19,857 nt of DNA from an uncultured Rickettsiales bacterium (GCA_913046825.1 CAJWTF010000065.1:1-19857), one strand, 5' to 3'. Positions 6,839 through 15,459 are shown, counted from the first letter of the stretch. Program-made: numbers and translations. The notes: generated by a model not told the origin, from the letters alone.

Positions 6839-7903
6839 TCAATCGCCCATCAACGGCAGTTTAACGACTTCGCGCCGTCGGAGCGACATTGTAACCGCAT
6901 CGGTCCATTCCATGTACTTCACGGCGGTGGCAAAATCCGTGTGCGTCACTTCTTCCTTACCGCGAATGGCGTTGATGAACTCTTCCTCAACTCGCCAGGC
7001 ACCACGTTTCGATTTCGCGATCTTTACGTCCTTCAATTTCGCGTCGCCCCGCTTACCCGCCGCCAGCGTCATTTCTCCACCCCGCGGTTGATAGAGCCGC
7101 AGGGTGCCTTCGGTGCCAAAGATATGGATATCCACCGGATAGGCCGAGAGCCCCGCCACGGTAGTCACGTTCAGGCGCATTTGACCGCCCTGCTCCATCT
7201 CGCCACTGACATCCACATGATCTGGAATGGTCATCGCCTGGCGGCGGCCTTTCTCGTCCTTGCGGTGTTGGACGACGCTTTGCCCAAGCGCATGAACCGT
7301 CTTCATAGTGCCGACCCAGCGCATGATACCTTCGTACCATATCCCCATGGTCATGATGTTGTTGCCCGACAGCACCTTGTCATGTCGCCAGTGATACGGC
7401 GCGTCCAGGTTTGGGAAATCGCTATTCGGAGCGATGCGCCCGTCCAGCGCGATCAGGTCGCCAATATAGCCTTTGCTGATCATCTCAATAATCGTTTGAT
7501 CGAACGCCAGCGTCATCGGTGACGGCACGATTTGCGCGACCAAATGCGGGCACCAGCGCGAGACATCGAGCATATGGCGGCCTTCAACCGAATTCATCGC
7601 CATGCGCGCTTCACACAGCACATGCTTTCCAGATTCGAGGGCGGCAATTGTGAGCGGCGCATGCATATAAGGCCATGTCCCGATGCAGACGGCATCGATG
7701 TCGTCATCCTCCATAAGCTCGCGCCAGTCTTCGTAAACCCGCTCGACACCGAACTCTTCGGCCACCCTTTTGCCGGAGGCGACTGTGCGGTTTGCGACAG
7801 CGGCCAGTTCGACGCCAGCTTGTTCTTTTAATCCCGGAATATGCCGGGAGCGGGTATTTCCGCCGGCGCCGATCAGGCCAACGCGAATGGTGTTTTGAGG
7901 CAC
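6839..7903 (-). CDS. Gfo/Idh/MocA-family NAD(P)-dependent oxidoreductase
   Basis: Cytosolic dehydrogenase of 354 residues, typical length. N-terminal Rossmann fold with G-L-I-G-A-G-G-N (9-16), then A-A-V-A-N-R (34-39) at the second strand and the C-E-A-R stretch at 97-100. In most family members that last motif is E-K-P and the Lys is catalytic; here it is Glu98-Ala99-Arg100, a known variant subgroup in my recollection. The C-terminal beta-sheet domain includes A-P-Y-H-W-R-H-D and later H-I-F-G-T-E-G-T-L-R-L. Family members oxidise sugars, inositols, bile pigments or dihydrodiols (phthalate dihydrodiol dehydrogenase belongs here). The start is GTG at 7903, with AGGA 8 bases upstream. It is followed by the cupin gene on the same strand. 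The about 130 bases upstream, up to the MBL pseudogene, should hold its promoter. Confidence 0.9.
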   Translation of the reverse strand: MPQNTIRVGLIGAGGNTRSRHIPGLKEQAGVELAAVANRTVASGKRVAEEFGVERVYEDWRELMEDDDIDAVCIGTWPYMHAPLTIAALESGKHVLCEARMAMNSVEGRHMLDVSRWCPHLVAQIVPSPMTLAFDQTIIEMISKGYIGDLIALDGRIAPNSDFPNLDAPYHWRHDKVLSGNNIMTMGIWYEGIMRWVGTMKTVHALGQSVVQHRKDEKGRRQAMTIPDHVDVSGEMEQGGQMRLNVTTVAGLSAYPVDIHIFGTEGTLRLYQPRGGEMTLAAGKRGDAKLKDVKIAKSKRGAWRVEEEFINAIRGKEEVTHTDFATAVKYMEWTDAVTMSLRRREVVKLPLMGD

Positions 7904-7987
7904 GTTATATGTCCTTTTGAAAATCTGTTATTAGCAATGATTGTGTTACGGGACCGACTTGTCACGTCCCCTGGACAAATTTTAATA

Positions 7988-8018
7988 AAAGAAAAGGCCC
8001 CGCCGAAGCGAGGCCCTT
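7988..8018 (-). terminator. Rho-independent terminator of the MBL-fold pseudogene
   Basis: On the minus strand GGCCTCGC, TTCG tetraloop, GCGGGGCC, then TTTTC TTTT: an 8-base-pair stem (one T-G wobble) with an unusually stable UUCG loop and a U-rich tail. Stem arms are at 8008-8015 and 7996-8003. It lies about 20 bases past the stop of the pseudogene and separates it from the Gfo/Idh/MocA gene on the same strand. Confidence 0.9.
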
Positions 8019-8036
8019 CTCAACAATCCTCAAATC

Positions 8037-9007
8037 CTAGCAACCAGAAGTGCATTTCCCGTCGGCGTCAAAGGACATGGTCCGCTCGCTCAACGGCAAA
8101 TGGACCGGCGCTTTCGTCGCCTTGATGAACTTCACGGTCTTGGTACCGGCAACGACTTTCCCGCCTTTCGTCGCCACTTCATTGGCATGCGAGACGATTA
8201 CACTGGTCGGCTGTACCAAACTGTTCATGACATAGGCCGCCTGCGTTGGCCCGGTCGTGAAGACATCACCAATATTCATCACGGCGAGTTTCGCGCCGTA
8301 ATGCCCACGGACAACACTATCCTGTTCCGCCGTGATACCCGTATCGCCAGAAAGTTAGACGACCAGTCCGTTAGTGAATTCCAACACATAGCCCGTCGGC
8401 GGGCCCGCGTACCCGGCAAGCCCAGCCTCTTTTAGCATCTTACCGAGATCGCCGCCGATAAACGCCAGATTAACGCCGTTCGAATGGACGGCCAGTACCG
8501 TCGTGATCATCACGCCGCCGAACTTGCCGGACGAGCCGAACCGAGCGAGTTGAGATTTCTTCACGTCACCGCCGAGTGACTTCAGCTTATTGCCGAAGAA
8601 TTTCCGCATCTCGCTGCCCGTGACAATGGTGGCCTTCTTCGCGAGCGCGATATTCACTGTGTTGGTGTCCGGCACTGCTTTCACGGACAGTGTGGGTTTA
8701 CCGCATGTCCCGGCATTCGGTTCCGGCTGATGCTTGTCGCCGACGTGATCGCCGTGCATGTGGCTGACCAAGAGGTAGTCAATCTCACCAAGGCGCGGAT
8801 CTGTCGCGCCCGCCACCGTGCGTCACGCATCATAGAGAATGCGCGTGCCGTTCGGATCCTCAAAAATCATGGCGCGGTCGAACTTGCAGAACTCGCCCCC
8901 AACCAATCAAAAGGCGTTACCTTCACATCCGCCGCCGAAGCGGGTTGTGCGATCACGGCCAGAGTCCCTACCGCAATCGTGGCGATCCCAAGAGATAGCG
9001 ATCTCAT
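8037..9007 (-). pseudogene. Secreted MBL-fold metallo-hydrolase, inactivated
   Basis: Full-length but broken gene of the metallo-beta-lactamase fold. It begins at ATG 9007 with a clear signal peptide (R-S-L-S-L-G-I-A-T-I-A-V then A-Q-P-A-S-A-A), so the product would have been periplasmic. Then comes a frameshift at the C5 run 8896-8900 (one G lost on the coding strand), a TGA at 8823-8825 where Gly is expected in Y-D-A-G-R-T, and a TAA at 8355-8357 where a Tyr-like residue should precede L-S-G-D-T-G-I. Between these the reading is intact: V-S-H-M-H-G-D-H carries the zinc-binding HxHxDH motif, and L-S-G-D-T supplies the bridging Asp. The C-terminus (P-V-H-L-P-L-S, ending C-T-S-G-C) is complete. 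Substrate of the family is not established to my knowledge. The promoter-side 210 bases to chrA hold no gene I can see. Confidence 0.88.
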
Positions 9008-9217
9008 CCTTCTCTCCCTCATAAATTTTAATGACCAGCAATTATGGTTAACGGTGTGGATGGAAGAAGCCCCGCCAACCTTAAAACCGTCACCCCCCCC
9101 AATAGCCCACCGGTCAACTACATGCGGCTTTTCTGAAGGCACGAGGAAAGGCCAATCAACAGACAAAACTGTCATCGCACACGCTCTGCGCTGCTGGCTT
9201 GGCCGTCGACGCCCGCT

Positions 9218-10591
9218 CTAAAGCACTAAATGCAGGAGCATCGCGCCGCCGCCGCAGATCGCCAAGGTCCGCAATACATCCAAATGGAAACGAAACATGG
9301 CCACACCGGCAACAATCGTGAGGCCGATCGCCATCAGATCGGCAGTCGCGAAATCGAGCATGGGGAGAGACAGCCCCACAATATCCACCGACCCGACCTC
9401 ATCGAAAGCCATGCGCAGTCCGAACCAAACGGCGAGATTGAGGATTACACCGACGACAGCGGCAGTAATGCCCGAGAGTGCTGCGCTCAAGTGCAGATTG
9501 TCACGCAAACGTTCTATATAAGGGGCACCCAGAAAAATCCACAGGAAGCATGGCGCAAAGGTCACCCAAATGGTCACGATGGAGCCCAAGACACCGGCGA
9601 GGATAGGGTCAATTCCAACGGCATGGCGATAAGCCCCGAGGAACCCGACGAACTGCGTCACCATGATCAGCGGCCCGGGTGTGGTTTCTGCTAATCCCAA
9701 CCCGTCAAGCATTTCAGCACCGGTCAGCCAGCTGTATGTCTCGACCGCTTGCTGCGCCATATAAGCCAGCACCGCATAGGCGCCACCGAAGGTCACCACC
9801 GCCAGCTTGCTGAAGAACGCGGCTTCTTCTGAAAAGACATTACCTGAGCCAAAGGCATAGAAAAGTGCTGCGACAGGACCGCCCCATAAAACGCCAAAGA
9901 TCAGAATAAGCCAAAGCGACCGCCTGCCAGATGGAGCGGTATGGCCCAACTCCCCCCGCGCCGCCATGGCGTCCACCACACTCACCGTTCCCGCATCGTC
10001 CGCCGGTTGTCCCTTGATCACAACGAAAAGGTCGGGGCGCGTCATTCCGCCAACAAAGCCGACCAACGCCGCTCCCGCAACAATGATCGGGAACGGCACT
10101 GCGAAGAGAAATATTGCCGCAAATGCCGCCGCCGCGATCAAATACATCGGCGCTGTCCTGAGTGCGCGCTTGCCAATGCGCAGCACAGCTTCAACGACCA
10201 CGATCAAGACTGCTGCCTTCACGCCGACGAATGCCGCTGCAACCAATGGAATTTCCGCATAGAGCGCATAGGCGATGCTTAACGTCAACATCACCACGGC
10301 CCCCGGCAGGACAAACAAGATGCCCGCCACCAGTCCGCCGATGGTCCGGTTCAGCAACCAGCCGATATATGTAGCCAGTTGTTGCGCCTCCGGACCTGGT
10401 AAGAGCATGCAGTAGTTCAAGGCGTGCAGGAACCGTGATTCGTCGATCCATTTACGCTCCTCGACGAGTATCTTATGCATGAGGGCAATCTGCCCCGCTG
10501 GACCACCAAAACTCAGCAATCCGATCTTCAGCCAAACAGTAAATGCCCTGCTGCGGCTCGGCGCCACACGTTCGCTCATTATTTCAGCCAT
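9218..10591 (-). CDS. chrA: Chromate efflux transporter ChrA (two-domain form)
   Basis: Inner-membrane protein of 457 residues, the length of the long-chain CHR family that exports chromate and gives resistance. Two homologous halves are visible. The first has L-S-F-G-G-P-A-G-Q (26-34), E-E-R-K-W and P-G-P-E-A-Q (65-70). The second has V-T-F-G-G-A-Y-A-V-L (266-275) and P-G-P-L (305-308). Hydrophobic segments suggest about ten to twelve membrane helices. I start it at the ATG at 10591, where GGAGGG lies 4 bases upstream, rather than at the longer in-frame start 10636. The reading frame is clean. Directly upstream on the same strand is a dead chrB-like gene, so chrA has lost its usual partner or sensor but kept its own ribosome site. 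Confidence 0.93.
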   Translation of the reverse strand: MAEIMSERVAPSRSRAFTVWLKIGLLSFGGPAGQIALMHKILVEERKWIDESRFLHALNYCMLLPGPEAQQLATYIGWLLNRTIGGLVAGILFVLPGAVVMLTLSIAYALYAEIPLVAAAFVGVKAAVLIVVVEAVLRIGKRALRTAPMYLIAAAAFAAIFLFAVPFPIIVAGAALVGFVGGMTRPDLFVVIKGQPADDAGTVSVVDAMAARGELGHTAPSGRRSLWLILIFGVLWGGPVAALFYAFGSGNVFSEEAAFFSKLAVVTFGGAYAVLAYMAQQAVETYSWLTGAEMLDGLGLAETTPGPLIMVTQFVGFLGAYRHAVGIDPILAGVLGSIVTIWVTFAPCFLWIFLGAPYIERLRDNLHLSAALSGITAAVVGVILNLAVWFGLRMAFDEVGSVDIVGLSLPMLDFATADLMAIGLTIVAGVAMFRFHLDVLRTLAICGGGAMLLHLVL

Positions 10592-10665
10592 CCGGCCCTC
10601 CACGCTCCTAATTGATTCACGGCCACGGATGGCCAATTATTTTGGTCCGCCAACGCGTCTCGAAG

Positions 10666-11432
10666 CTAGGAATAGAAAGCATCGTAGATCACCATCCCTT
10701 GCGCCAGCGCCACGTGATCAACGTCATTAGCGGCCGAAATACCAAGTGACATGGCTAACAATCCAGCGCTTCCGGCGCCAAGTTGGGTCGGGCCGTATCC
10801 GCACTGCGAACGACCTCGGCCAATTTATGCAGCCCCTGGTCTTGGATCTCAAAAAGATTCAAGAAAGCATCGAAACTTCACTTATGTCTATCATGGCTGA
10901 AATCCGTATCCGGAATATCAAAGGGAATGGCGTCGAGCTCTACAGCGCTCCCCATCACCCAATCCGCATCGGCGTAGAGAATTTCAGCCCTCGGGTCGAC
11001 AAACCGTTCGATAAACCACAGGCAGGCCAAGCGGTTGCCTTTCGGACATTCCCGCGTAATCCAGCTGCTCGGTGTCTCGTAAGGTTTCGGCAGGCATTCG
11101 GATTTCAAGATCATCACACCGCCGGCCTCAACGTAGGCGTCGATACCACCGACGAGTTTACGCGCATTGACGCTCTTCGCCCGCAGACGCGACACCGGGC
11201 TTTGCCTCATCTGATGCCGGTGCACGCAGTAAACAACGATCTCAGCGGGCGGTCGAATTTCTTCAATCCATGCGTTCGTCACCTAATGGTGTCGCCAGTT
11301 CGTAGTGCCGAACAGGCGGTCTGCTGCATCAAATACCTCACACCGTGGGACGTCGAACAGCATCGGTGCGTGCGGCGTTCCAATCCAGTTCATCAGGTCT
11401 TGGTGTGAGATAGCGGGAATATCCAATGACAT
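10666..11432 (-). pseudogene. ChrB-like chromate resistance protein with N-terminal rhodanese domain, inactivated
   Basis: Broken gene read from ATG 11432 (AGGGGA upstream) to TAG 10666-10668. The N-terminal rhodanese-like domain shows L-F-D-V-P-R-C-E-V-F-D-A-A-D-R and the active-site-like V-Y-C-V-H-R-H-Q. The C-terminal chromate-resistance (ChrB C-terminal) domain shows S-S-W-I-T-R-E-C-P-K, L-A-C-L-W-F-I-E-R-F-V-D-P and I-P-F-D-I-P. Lesions: TAG at 11283-11285, TGA at 10878-10880 where a Cys is expected before S-F-D-A-F, and a frameshift near 10760, after which L-L-A-M-S-L-G and M-V-I-Y-D-A-F-Y complete the natural end. ChrB proteins sense chromate or assist resistance, and normally stand just before chrA as here (74-base gap). 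Confidence 0.88.
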
Positions 11433-11538
11433 TATTAATTCCCCTATCATGCAATGTTTGCAGATTAATGGCAGGGTTCCCATCTACCCGGAAGCGAAGG
11501 ATCCTGCTATAATCGTTAAAATTACTTATGCCTTCAAT

Positions 11539-12434
11539 ATGTACTATCTGCCATCGACAGCATCGCTGTGCACATTCGAGGCGCGATGCGCCTCCTGGAC
11601 TTTACGTGGGCGGCAGAAGAACCAAACCTAACCCAGGGTGCGGTTAGCCATCAAATGCACGAGTTGTAGAAGGTGATGGGCGAAACCCTTTTCGAACGCC
11701 AAGCCCGGGGTTTGGCCTTGGCAAATGCCGAGGCTCTCTTGCGCGAAGCTTTGGAGCAGTTGCAGGCCGGCGATGAAACGGCGTCCCACACGCAGCAAGA
11801 TAACGTGCTGACGGTGACCATGTTTCCCAATTTTACCAATAAATGGCTAGTACCCCGCCTCGTTGCTTTCGCCAAAAGCCATCCGGAGATCGGTCTACGG
11901 ATCAGCGCGGCGCGGCATCATGTAGATTTCGTCACTGATGGGATCGATCTGGGTACTCGTCACGGCACCGTTGATTAGCCGCACTTGCATGTCATCCGGC
12001 TTTGTCCGGAATGGTTCTATCCAGTGTATAGTCCCGCCTATGCGGCGAACCATACAATCGCCTCGCCGGCGGACCTATTGGACAACAGCCTTCTGAACGA
12101 CCAAGACCGCTAGAAATAGCGGGGGTAGCTTGCCGCCTTCGATGTTAATCCTGCAATCTCAGAACAGGGACCGATCTTCTCCGACATCAGCCTCACCATA
12201 GATGCGGCGGTCGCCGAATAAGGGCTGGCCCTGGCGCGAAGCGCCTTGGCGGCACTCAACCGTAAAGCGGGCCGTCTCATACGACCGCTGACAAAAACAG
12301 TTCCGGCCTCCTTCGCCTACTGGATCATCTGCCTGCGCGCGACAGCGGAGAGGTCAAATATTTTAGCACTTCGTGATTGGTTGCTGGCGAATGCCGAAAG
12401 CTATCAGGTCGCCGCATTCAATCCAGCAACATAG
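11539..12434 (+). pseudogene. LysR-family (GcvA-like) transcriptional regulator, heavily decayed
   Basis: Remnant of a LysR-type activator. The DNA-binding helix-turn-helix is legible: L-P-S-T-A-S-L-C-T-F-E-A in frame 1 from ATG 11539, then after a frameshift at about 11584-11598 A-A-E-E-P-N-L-T-Q-G-A-V-S-H-Q in frame 3. The effector domain follows (T-M-F-P-N-F-T-N-K-W-L-V-P-R-L, G-I-D-L-G-T-R-H-G) and the C-terminal L-R-D-W-L-L-A. Six in-frame stops interrupt it: 11667-11669, 11976-11978, 12111-12113, 12117-12119, 12126-12128 and 12219-12221; at least two fall where the family normally has Trp. It is divergent from the dead chrB-like gene (about 106 bases between starts) and overlaps the 3' end of the FAD oxidoreductase by 31 bases, tail to tail. 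Its former target is unknown; the chr operon is the nearest candidate. Confidence 0.88.
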
Positions 12435-14017
12435 CCCCAAGTCAGGCACGGACCCAATGTGGTTCCCGCGCCCACTCCCTTCGAGCCGAAACAGTTCGCC
12501 ATGACGTTGCCAGCAGCGTAGAGTCCTTGGATCGCACTGCCATCTTCGCGCAGAACTTGCGCCTTTTCGTTGGTGCGCGGTCCACCTTTCGTACCAAGGA
12601 AACTCGCCTTGAACGGCATAGCAAAGAACGGTGCTTTCTCGATTGTACCCAACACCGGATTGGGCTCATGAGATGGATCACCGCCTCGATTGCGGTCCCA
12701 GGTATTTTTACCACGCCCAAAATCTTCGTCGACACCGGTGCGGGCAAAGTCGCTGAACCGCTCCGCCGTCTCAACCAATCCAGCGGGATCAACATCGATC
12801 AGTGTGGCCAGTTCTTCCAAGGTATCGGCGCGGAAATGATTTCCCTCAATCGATTTGTTCGGTAAGGCATGGGAATATTTTGACGCAAACTGTCCGTCAT
12901 AAATTCGCCACGCAGGCAGGTGTATTGGCGTGTCTGTTTCTGGATTACGCTCGGCGAAGGCCAAGCCCACATTCATCTGTTTCTCATTCACGAAACGCTT
13001 GCCGTGGCAATTGACGATCATCGAGTGGGGTAGGAAATAATCTGCCGCCGGTTGCCCCTGAATCCGTCCTTCATACATCACCGGCGTCGTGCCCATGATC
13101 AGTGCCTGATCCATACGGTCGAGCTGCGCACCCGCGTCCACCGCCATCCGCTGGCCGTCGCCGGTATTCGTTGACGGGCTCGCGGTCCACTCGACGGGGC
13201 CAGGGAAATGCTCGGCCATCATCTCCGGATTCCATTCGAAACCGCCGCTGGCGAGAATAACGCCCTTGGCCGCTTCTATGGTGACAATCTCGCCATTGCG
13301 TTCAACCTCAATACCAGTGACCGCATCGCCAGATTTAATCAACCGCTGCGCTGGGGTACTGGTCCAAATTTCGACATCCGCGTCAAGGCAACCTTTCAGC
13401 AATCCAATGCTCAGTGAGTTTCCACGCGTCCTAATCTTCCGTAACGTGCGCCAGAACAAGCGAGGCCCATACCGAAGCGCCCATTTCTTCGGATTTGCGA
13501 AAAAGAATGTATCGACGATTTCTTCATAGCTGAGCCAGACAGAGAGAGTTGGCTTTCGCACACGATCCCGCCAATCACCGAGAATACCGAGTGGCAAAGG
13601 CGCCGCGGAAACATTTCGGCCTTTTTCCAATCCACCTGCTTCCTCAGCATAAGGGTCTGGATCGTTATTCGGCACGAAACGCAAAGGGCTCCGCTCTTCA
13701 AGGAACTTGATCGTTTCCGGTACGTAATCCACGAACGCCGCCCAAAGTGGCTCTTCCGTATTGTGCCAACCTTCCGGAGAGACGGCGCGAATATATTCCA
13801 GTACTGCTTCCCGCGAATCCTCGATCCCCAACTGCGCGGCGCGGTGATGACGGGGCGCCCAAATGCACCCTCCGGACATCGCGGTCGTGCCACCGACGAC
13901 ATCGGCCTTCTCCAGCACCAAAACCCGAGCCCCTTTCGAAGACGCGGCAAGCGCCGCGCTCAATCCAGCGGCACCGGTCCCGACGATAACGACATCGAAA
14001 GCGGTTTCGACAGTCAT
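12404..14017 (-). CDS. FAD-dependent oxidoreductase (3-ketosteroid dehydrogenase / fumarate reductase flavoprotein type)
   Basis: Flavoprotein of 537 residues of the FAD_binding_2 group, which includes 3-ketosteroid delta-1-dehydrogenases, urocanate and fumarate reductases. The dinucleotide-binding motif G13-T-G-A-A-G18 follows an N-terminal beta strand, the next strand ends in V-L-V-L-E-K, and V-V-G-G-T-T-A-M-S-G-G is the classic flavin-contact loop. The C-terminus G-A-G-T-T-L-G-P with W-G-Y-V-A-G completes the FAD site and resembles ketosteroid dehydrogenases. It would introduce or reduce a C=C bond next to a carbonyl in a ring or acid; the exact substrate is not predictable. Start at 14017 has GGAGGT upstream. 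It lies downstream of two Rieske oxygenases on the same strand, separated by 136 bases that carry a palindrome. No signal peptide; presumably cytosolic. Confidence 0.9.
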   Translation of the reverse strand: MTVETAFDVVIVGTGAAGLSAALAASSKGARVLVLEKADVVGGTTAMSGGCIWAPRHHRAAQLGIEDSREAVLEYIRAVSPEGWHNTEEPLWAAFVDYVPETIKFLEERSPLRFVPNNDPDPYAEEAGGLEKGRNVSAAPLPLGILGDWRDRVRKPTLSVWLSYEEIVDTFFFANPKKWALRYGPRLFWRTLRKIRTRGNSLSIGLLKGCLDADVEIWTSTPAQRLIKSGDAVTGIEVERNGEIVTIEAAKGVILASGGFEWNPEMMAEHFPGPVEWTASPSTNTGDGQRMAVDAGAQLDRMDQALIMGTTPVMYEGRIQGQPAADYFLPHSMIVNCHGKRFVNEKQMNVGLAFAERNPETDTPIHLPAWRIYDGQFASKYSHALPNKSIEGNHFRADTLEELATLIDVDPAGLVETAERFSDFARTGVDEDFGRGKNTWDRNRGGDPSHEPNPVLGTIEKAPFFAMPFKASFLGTKGGPRTNEKAQVLREDGSAIQGLYAAGNVMANCFGSKGVGAGTTLGPCLTWGYVAGLNAAT

Positions 14018-14070
14018 GGCTTACCTCCCACGCGGGGGGAAAATTGCATCAGATAGCTCCATTTTAGTTG

Positions 14071-14142
14071 GTCATTCCCGCGCAGGCGGGACTCCAAAAT
14101 GTAATCGTGGGGTCACTCGATTCCCGCCTGCACGGGAATGAC
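14071..14142. repeat. Palindromic intergenic repeat element (GTCATTCCCGC type)
   Basis: A 21-base arm at 14071-14091 beginning GTCATTCCCGC pairs with 14122-14142 ending GGGAATGAC, with one mismatch, around a 30-base centre. Elements with these termini are dispersed repeats in many proteobacterial genomes. This copy lies between the stop of the second-transcribed Rieske gene (14154) and the start of the FAD oxidoreductase, so its RNA would form a long hairpin inside the presumed polycistronic message and could uncouple FAD-gene expression from the genes upstream. Confidence 0.85.
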
Positions 14143-14153
14143 GATATTATTGC

Positions 14154-15458
14154 TCACGACGAAGAGACGAGCCCGCGTTCGTGCCCGAAACGCTCGATCA
14201 GAACTTCCGACAATTCCTTATCGCTCGTCGCCACCCAGGCACCAGGTCGTGTGCGATATGCGTCGTGGCGACGCGGCGCATCCGGCTCCACACCTTGCTC
14301 ATCCAACGCCAGCGCCCCCTCGATCAGGAGGCGACGAAAGCGCACGATCGCGGCGTCAGTCGCGGTCAAATTCTCGCGGGTCCGATCGGCGATCAATCCC
14401 TGGCTTTGCTGAACCATAATGTCTTGTTCAGCAGTCCCGATTACACCGGTATAGGTTTCGTTCTTTTGCCGGGAGCGGTCGATTTGGTACTCGTTCGCCC
14501 GGTTGCGGACTGGCAGGTAATCCGGGCCGACCTTGGCCATGATCCCATGCCCTTCAATAAGCTTCTCGCGCTCCGCATCGTGCAGGTCGCGCTCCGGGTT
14601 CCAGGCGTAGCAATACATCCAACATGAAAAATCATGGATCGGCACCAGGGTGAAGCCATAATAGGTTTCACCCGGCACCGTGGCCGGGCCGGTGCCGTGT
14701 GACGGCAACATGAACTGGGTCATACGCCAGTAAAGCTCTCCATCGTCATCAGTCGCCCGGGCACCACCCGCAACAAATCCCACTTCATGGTCCAGAAGAT
14801 CGAATTTCGGTCGACCGTCCCGGCGCATCCACTCAAGATGTCGGTTGGGCGAATTAACGTCCTTATTCTCCATCGTCTCGACATGGGGAGCGGGCATATG
14901 CAGGAAGGAGAAGTGCGACGTGTCCAGATCGCCTTCCATGGCTTGGACCCAATTGCATTCTACCTTCTGCTTCATCACAAATCGCTTGCTGTCCGTAACC
15001 AAACCGAATTCCAGGGTCGGCACTTCCGGCATATCACCTGTCGACGGCCCCATATAGGCCCAAACGATATCGCCGAACTCCCGGGTCGGATACGTCTTGA
15101 TCCGCACCGTCTCATGATGGCGCACGCCGGGCGGGACGTTAGGTAAGTCTATGGCCTTGCCGTTTACGTCGAATTTCCAGCCGTGATAGACACAGCGCAA
15201 TCCGCATTCCTCATTGCGCCCGAAATACATATCGGCGCCCCGGTGGGGGCATACCCGATCCATCAATCCGACGCGGCCCTCCGTATCGCGGAAGGCGACC
15301 AGATCTTCGCCCATCACCGTCACCCGGATGGGTGCCCCGTCGCATTTTTCCAATTCCTCGGATAGAGCCACCGGTTGCCAGTATCGGCGGAAGTATTCGC
15401 CCATCGGCGTTTCAGGATTGGTCTCCGTCAGGATTGCATTTTCTTCAGGGGTCAGCAT
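14154..15458 (-). CDS. Rieske [2Fe-2S] ring-hydroxylating oxygenase, alpha subunit (copy 1)
   Basis: Oxygenase component of 434 residues, cytosolic. Rieske cluster ligands are C70-P-H72 and C89-V-Y-H92. The mononuclear iron site lies in N169...E-G-D-L-D179-T-S-H182-F-S-F-L-H187, the pattern of phthalate dioxygenase / vanillate O-demethylase-like enzymes made of a single alpha-type chain. It would hydroxylate or O-/N-demethylate an aromatic or other cyclic compound using electrons from a separate reductase. I take the ATG at 15458 (M-L-T-P-E-E-N) because it aligns with the start of the upstream paralogue and lies one base after that gene's TGA, implying translational coupling; an ATG at 15473 is also in frame. 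No reductase or ferredoxin gene is nearby. Confidence 0.93.
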   Translation of the reverse strand: MLTPEENAILTETNPETPMGEYFRRYWQPVALSEELEKCDGAPIRVTVMGEDLVAFRDTEGRVGLMDRVCPHRGADMYFGRNEECGLRCVYHGWKFDVNGKAIDLPNVPPGVRHHETVRIKTYPTREFGDIVWAYMGPSTGDMPEVPTLEFGLVTDSKRFVMKQKVECNWVQAMEGDLDTSHFSFLHMPAPHVETMENKDVNSPNRHLEWMRRDGRPKFDLLDHEVGFVAGGARATDDDGELYWRMTQFMLPSHGTGPATVPGETYYGFTLVPIHDFSCWMYCYAWNPERDLHDAEREKLIEGHGIMAKVGPDYLPVRNRANEYQIDRSRQKNETYTGVIGTAEQDIMVQQSQGLIADRTRENLTATDAAIVRFRRLLIEGALALDEQGVEPDAPRRHDAYRTRPGAWVATSDKELSEVLIERFGHERGLVSSS

Positions 15459-15459
15459 C

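Noticed and set aside
6665..7522. Plus-strand open frame of 285 codons over the cupin and Gfo/Idh/MocA genes
   Set aside because: Antisense to two recognised genes and crosses their boundary; no plausible protein features.
7959..7978. TTGTC / GACAA inverted repeat upstream of the Gfo/Idh/MocA gene
   Set aside because: Only 5-base arms with a 10-base centre; too short to claim as an operator without comparison.
10746..11408. Plus-strand open frame of 220 codons over the chrB-like region
   Set aside because: The minus strand carries clear rhodanese and ChrB motifs; the plus-strand frame shows none.
2929..12221. In-frame stops in remnants read as stop-codon recoding (e.g. UGA as Trp)
   Set aside because: All three stop codons appear within the remnants, the intact carboxylesterase and other genes end on TGA, and frameshifts and deletions accompany the stops. 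Decay is simpler.
14071..14142. CRISPR-like or insertion-sequence end interpretation of the palindrome
   Set aside because: A single palindrome with no spacer series, no transposase and no target duplication that I can see; fits a dispersed non-coding repeat.
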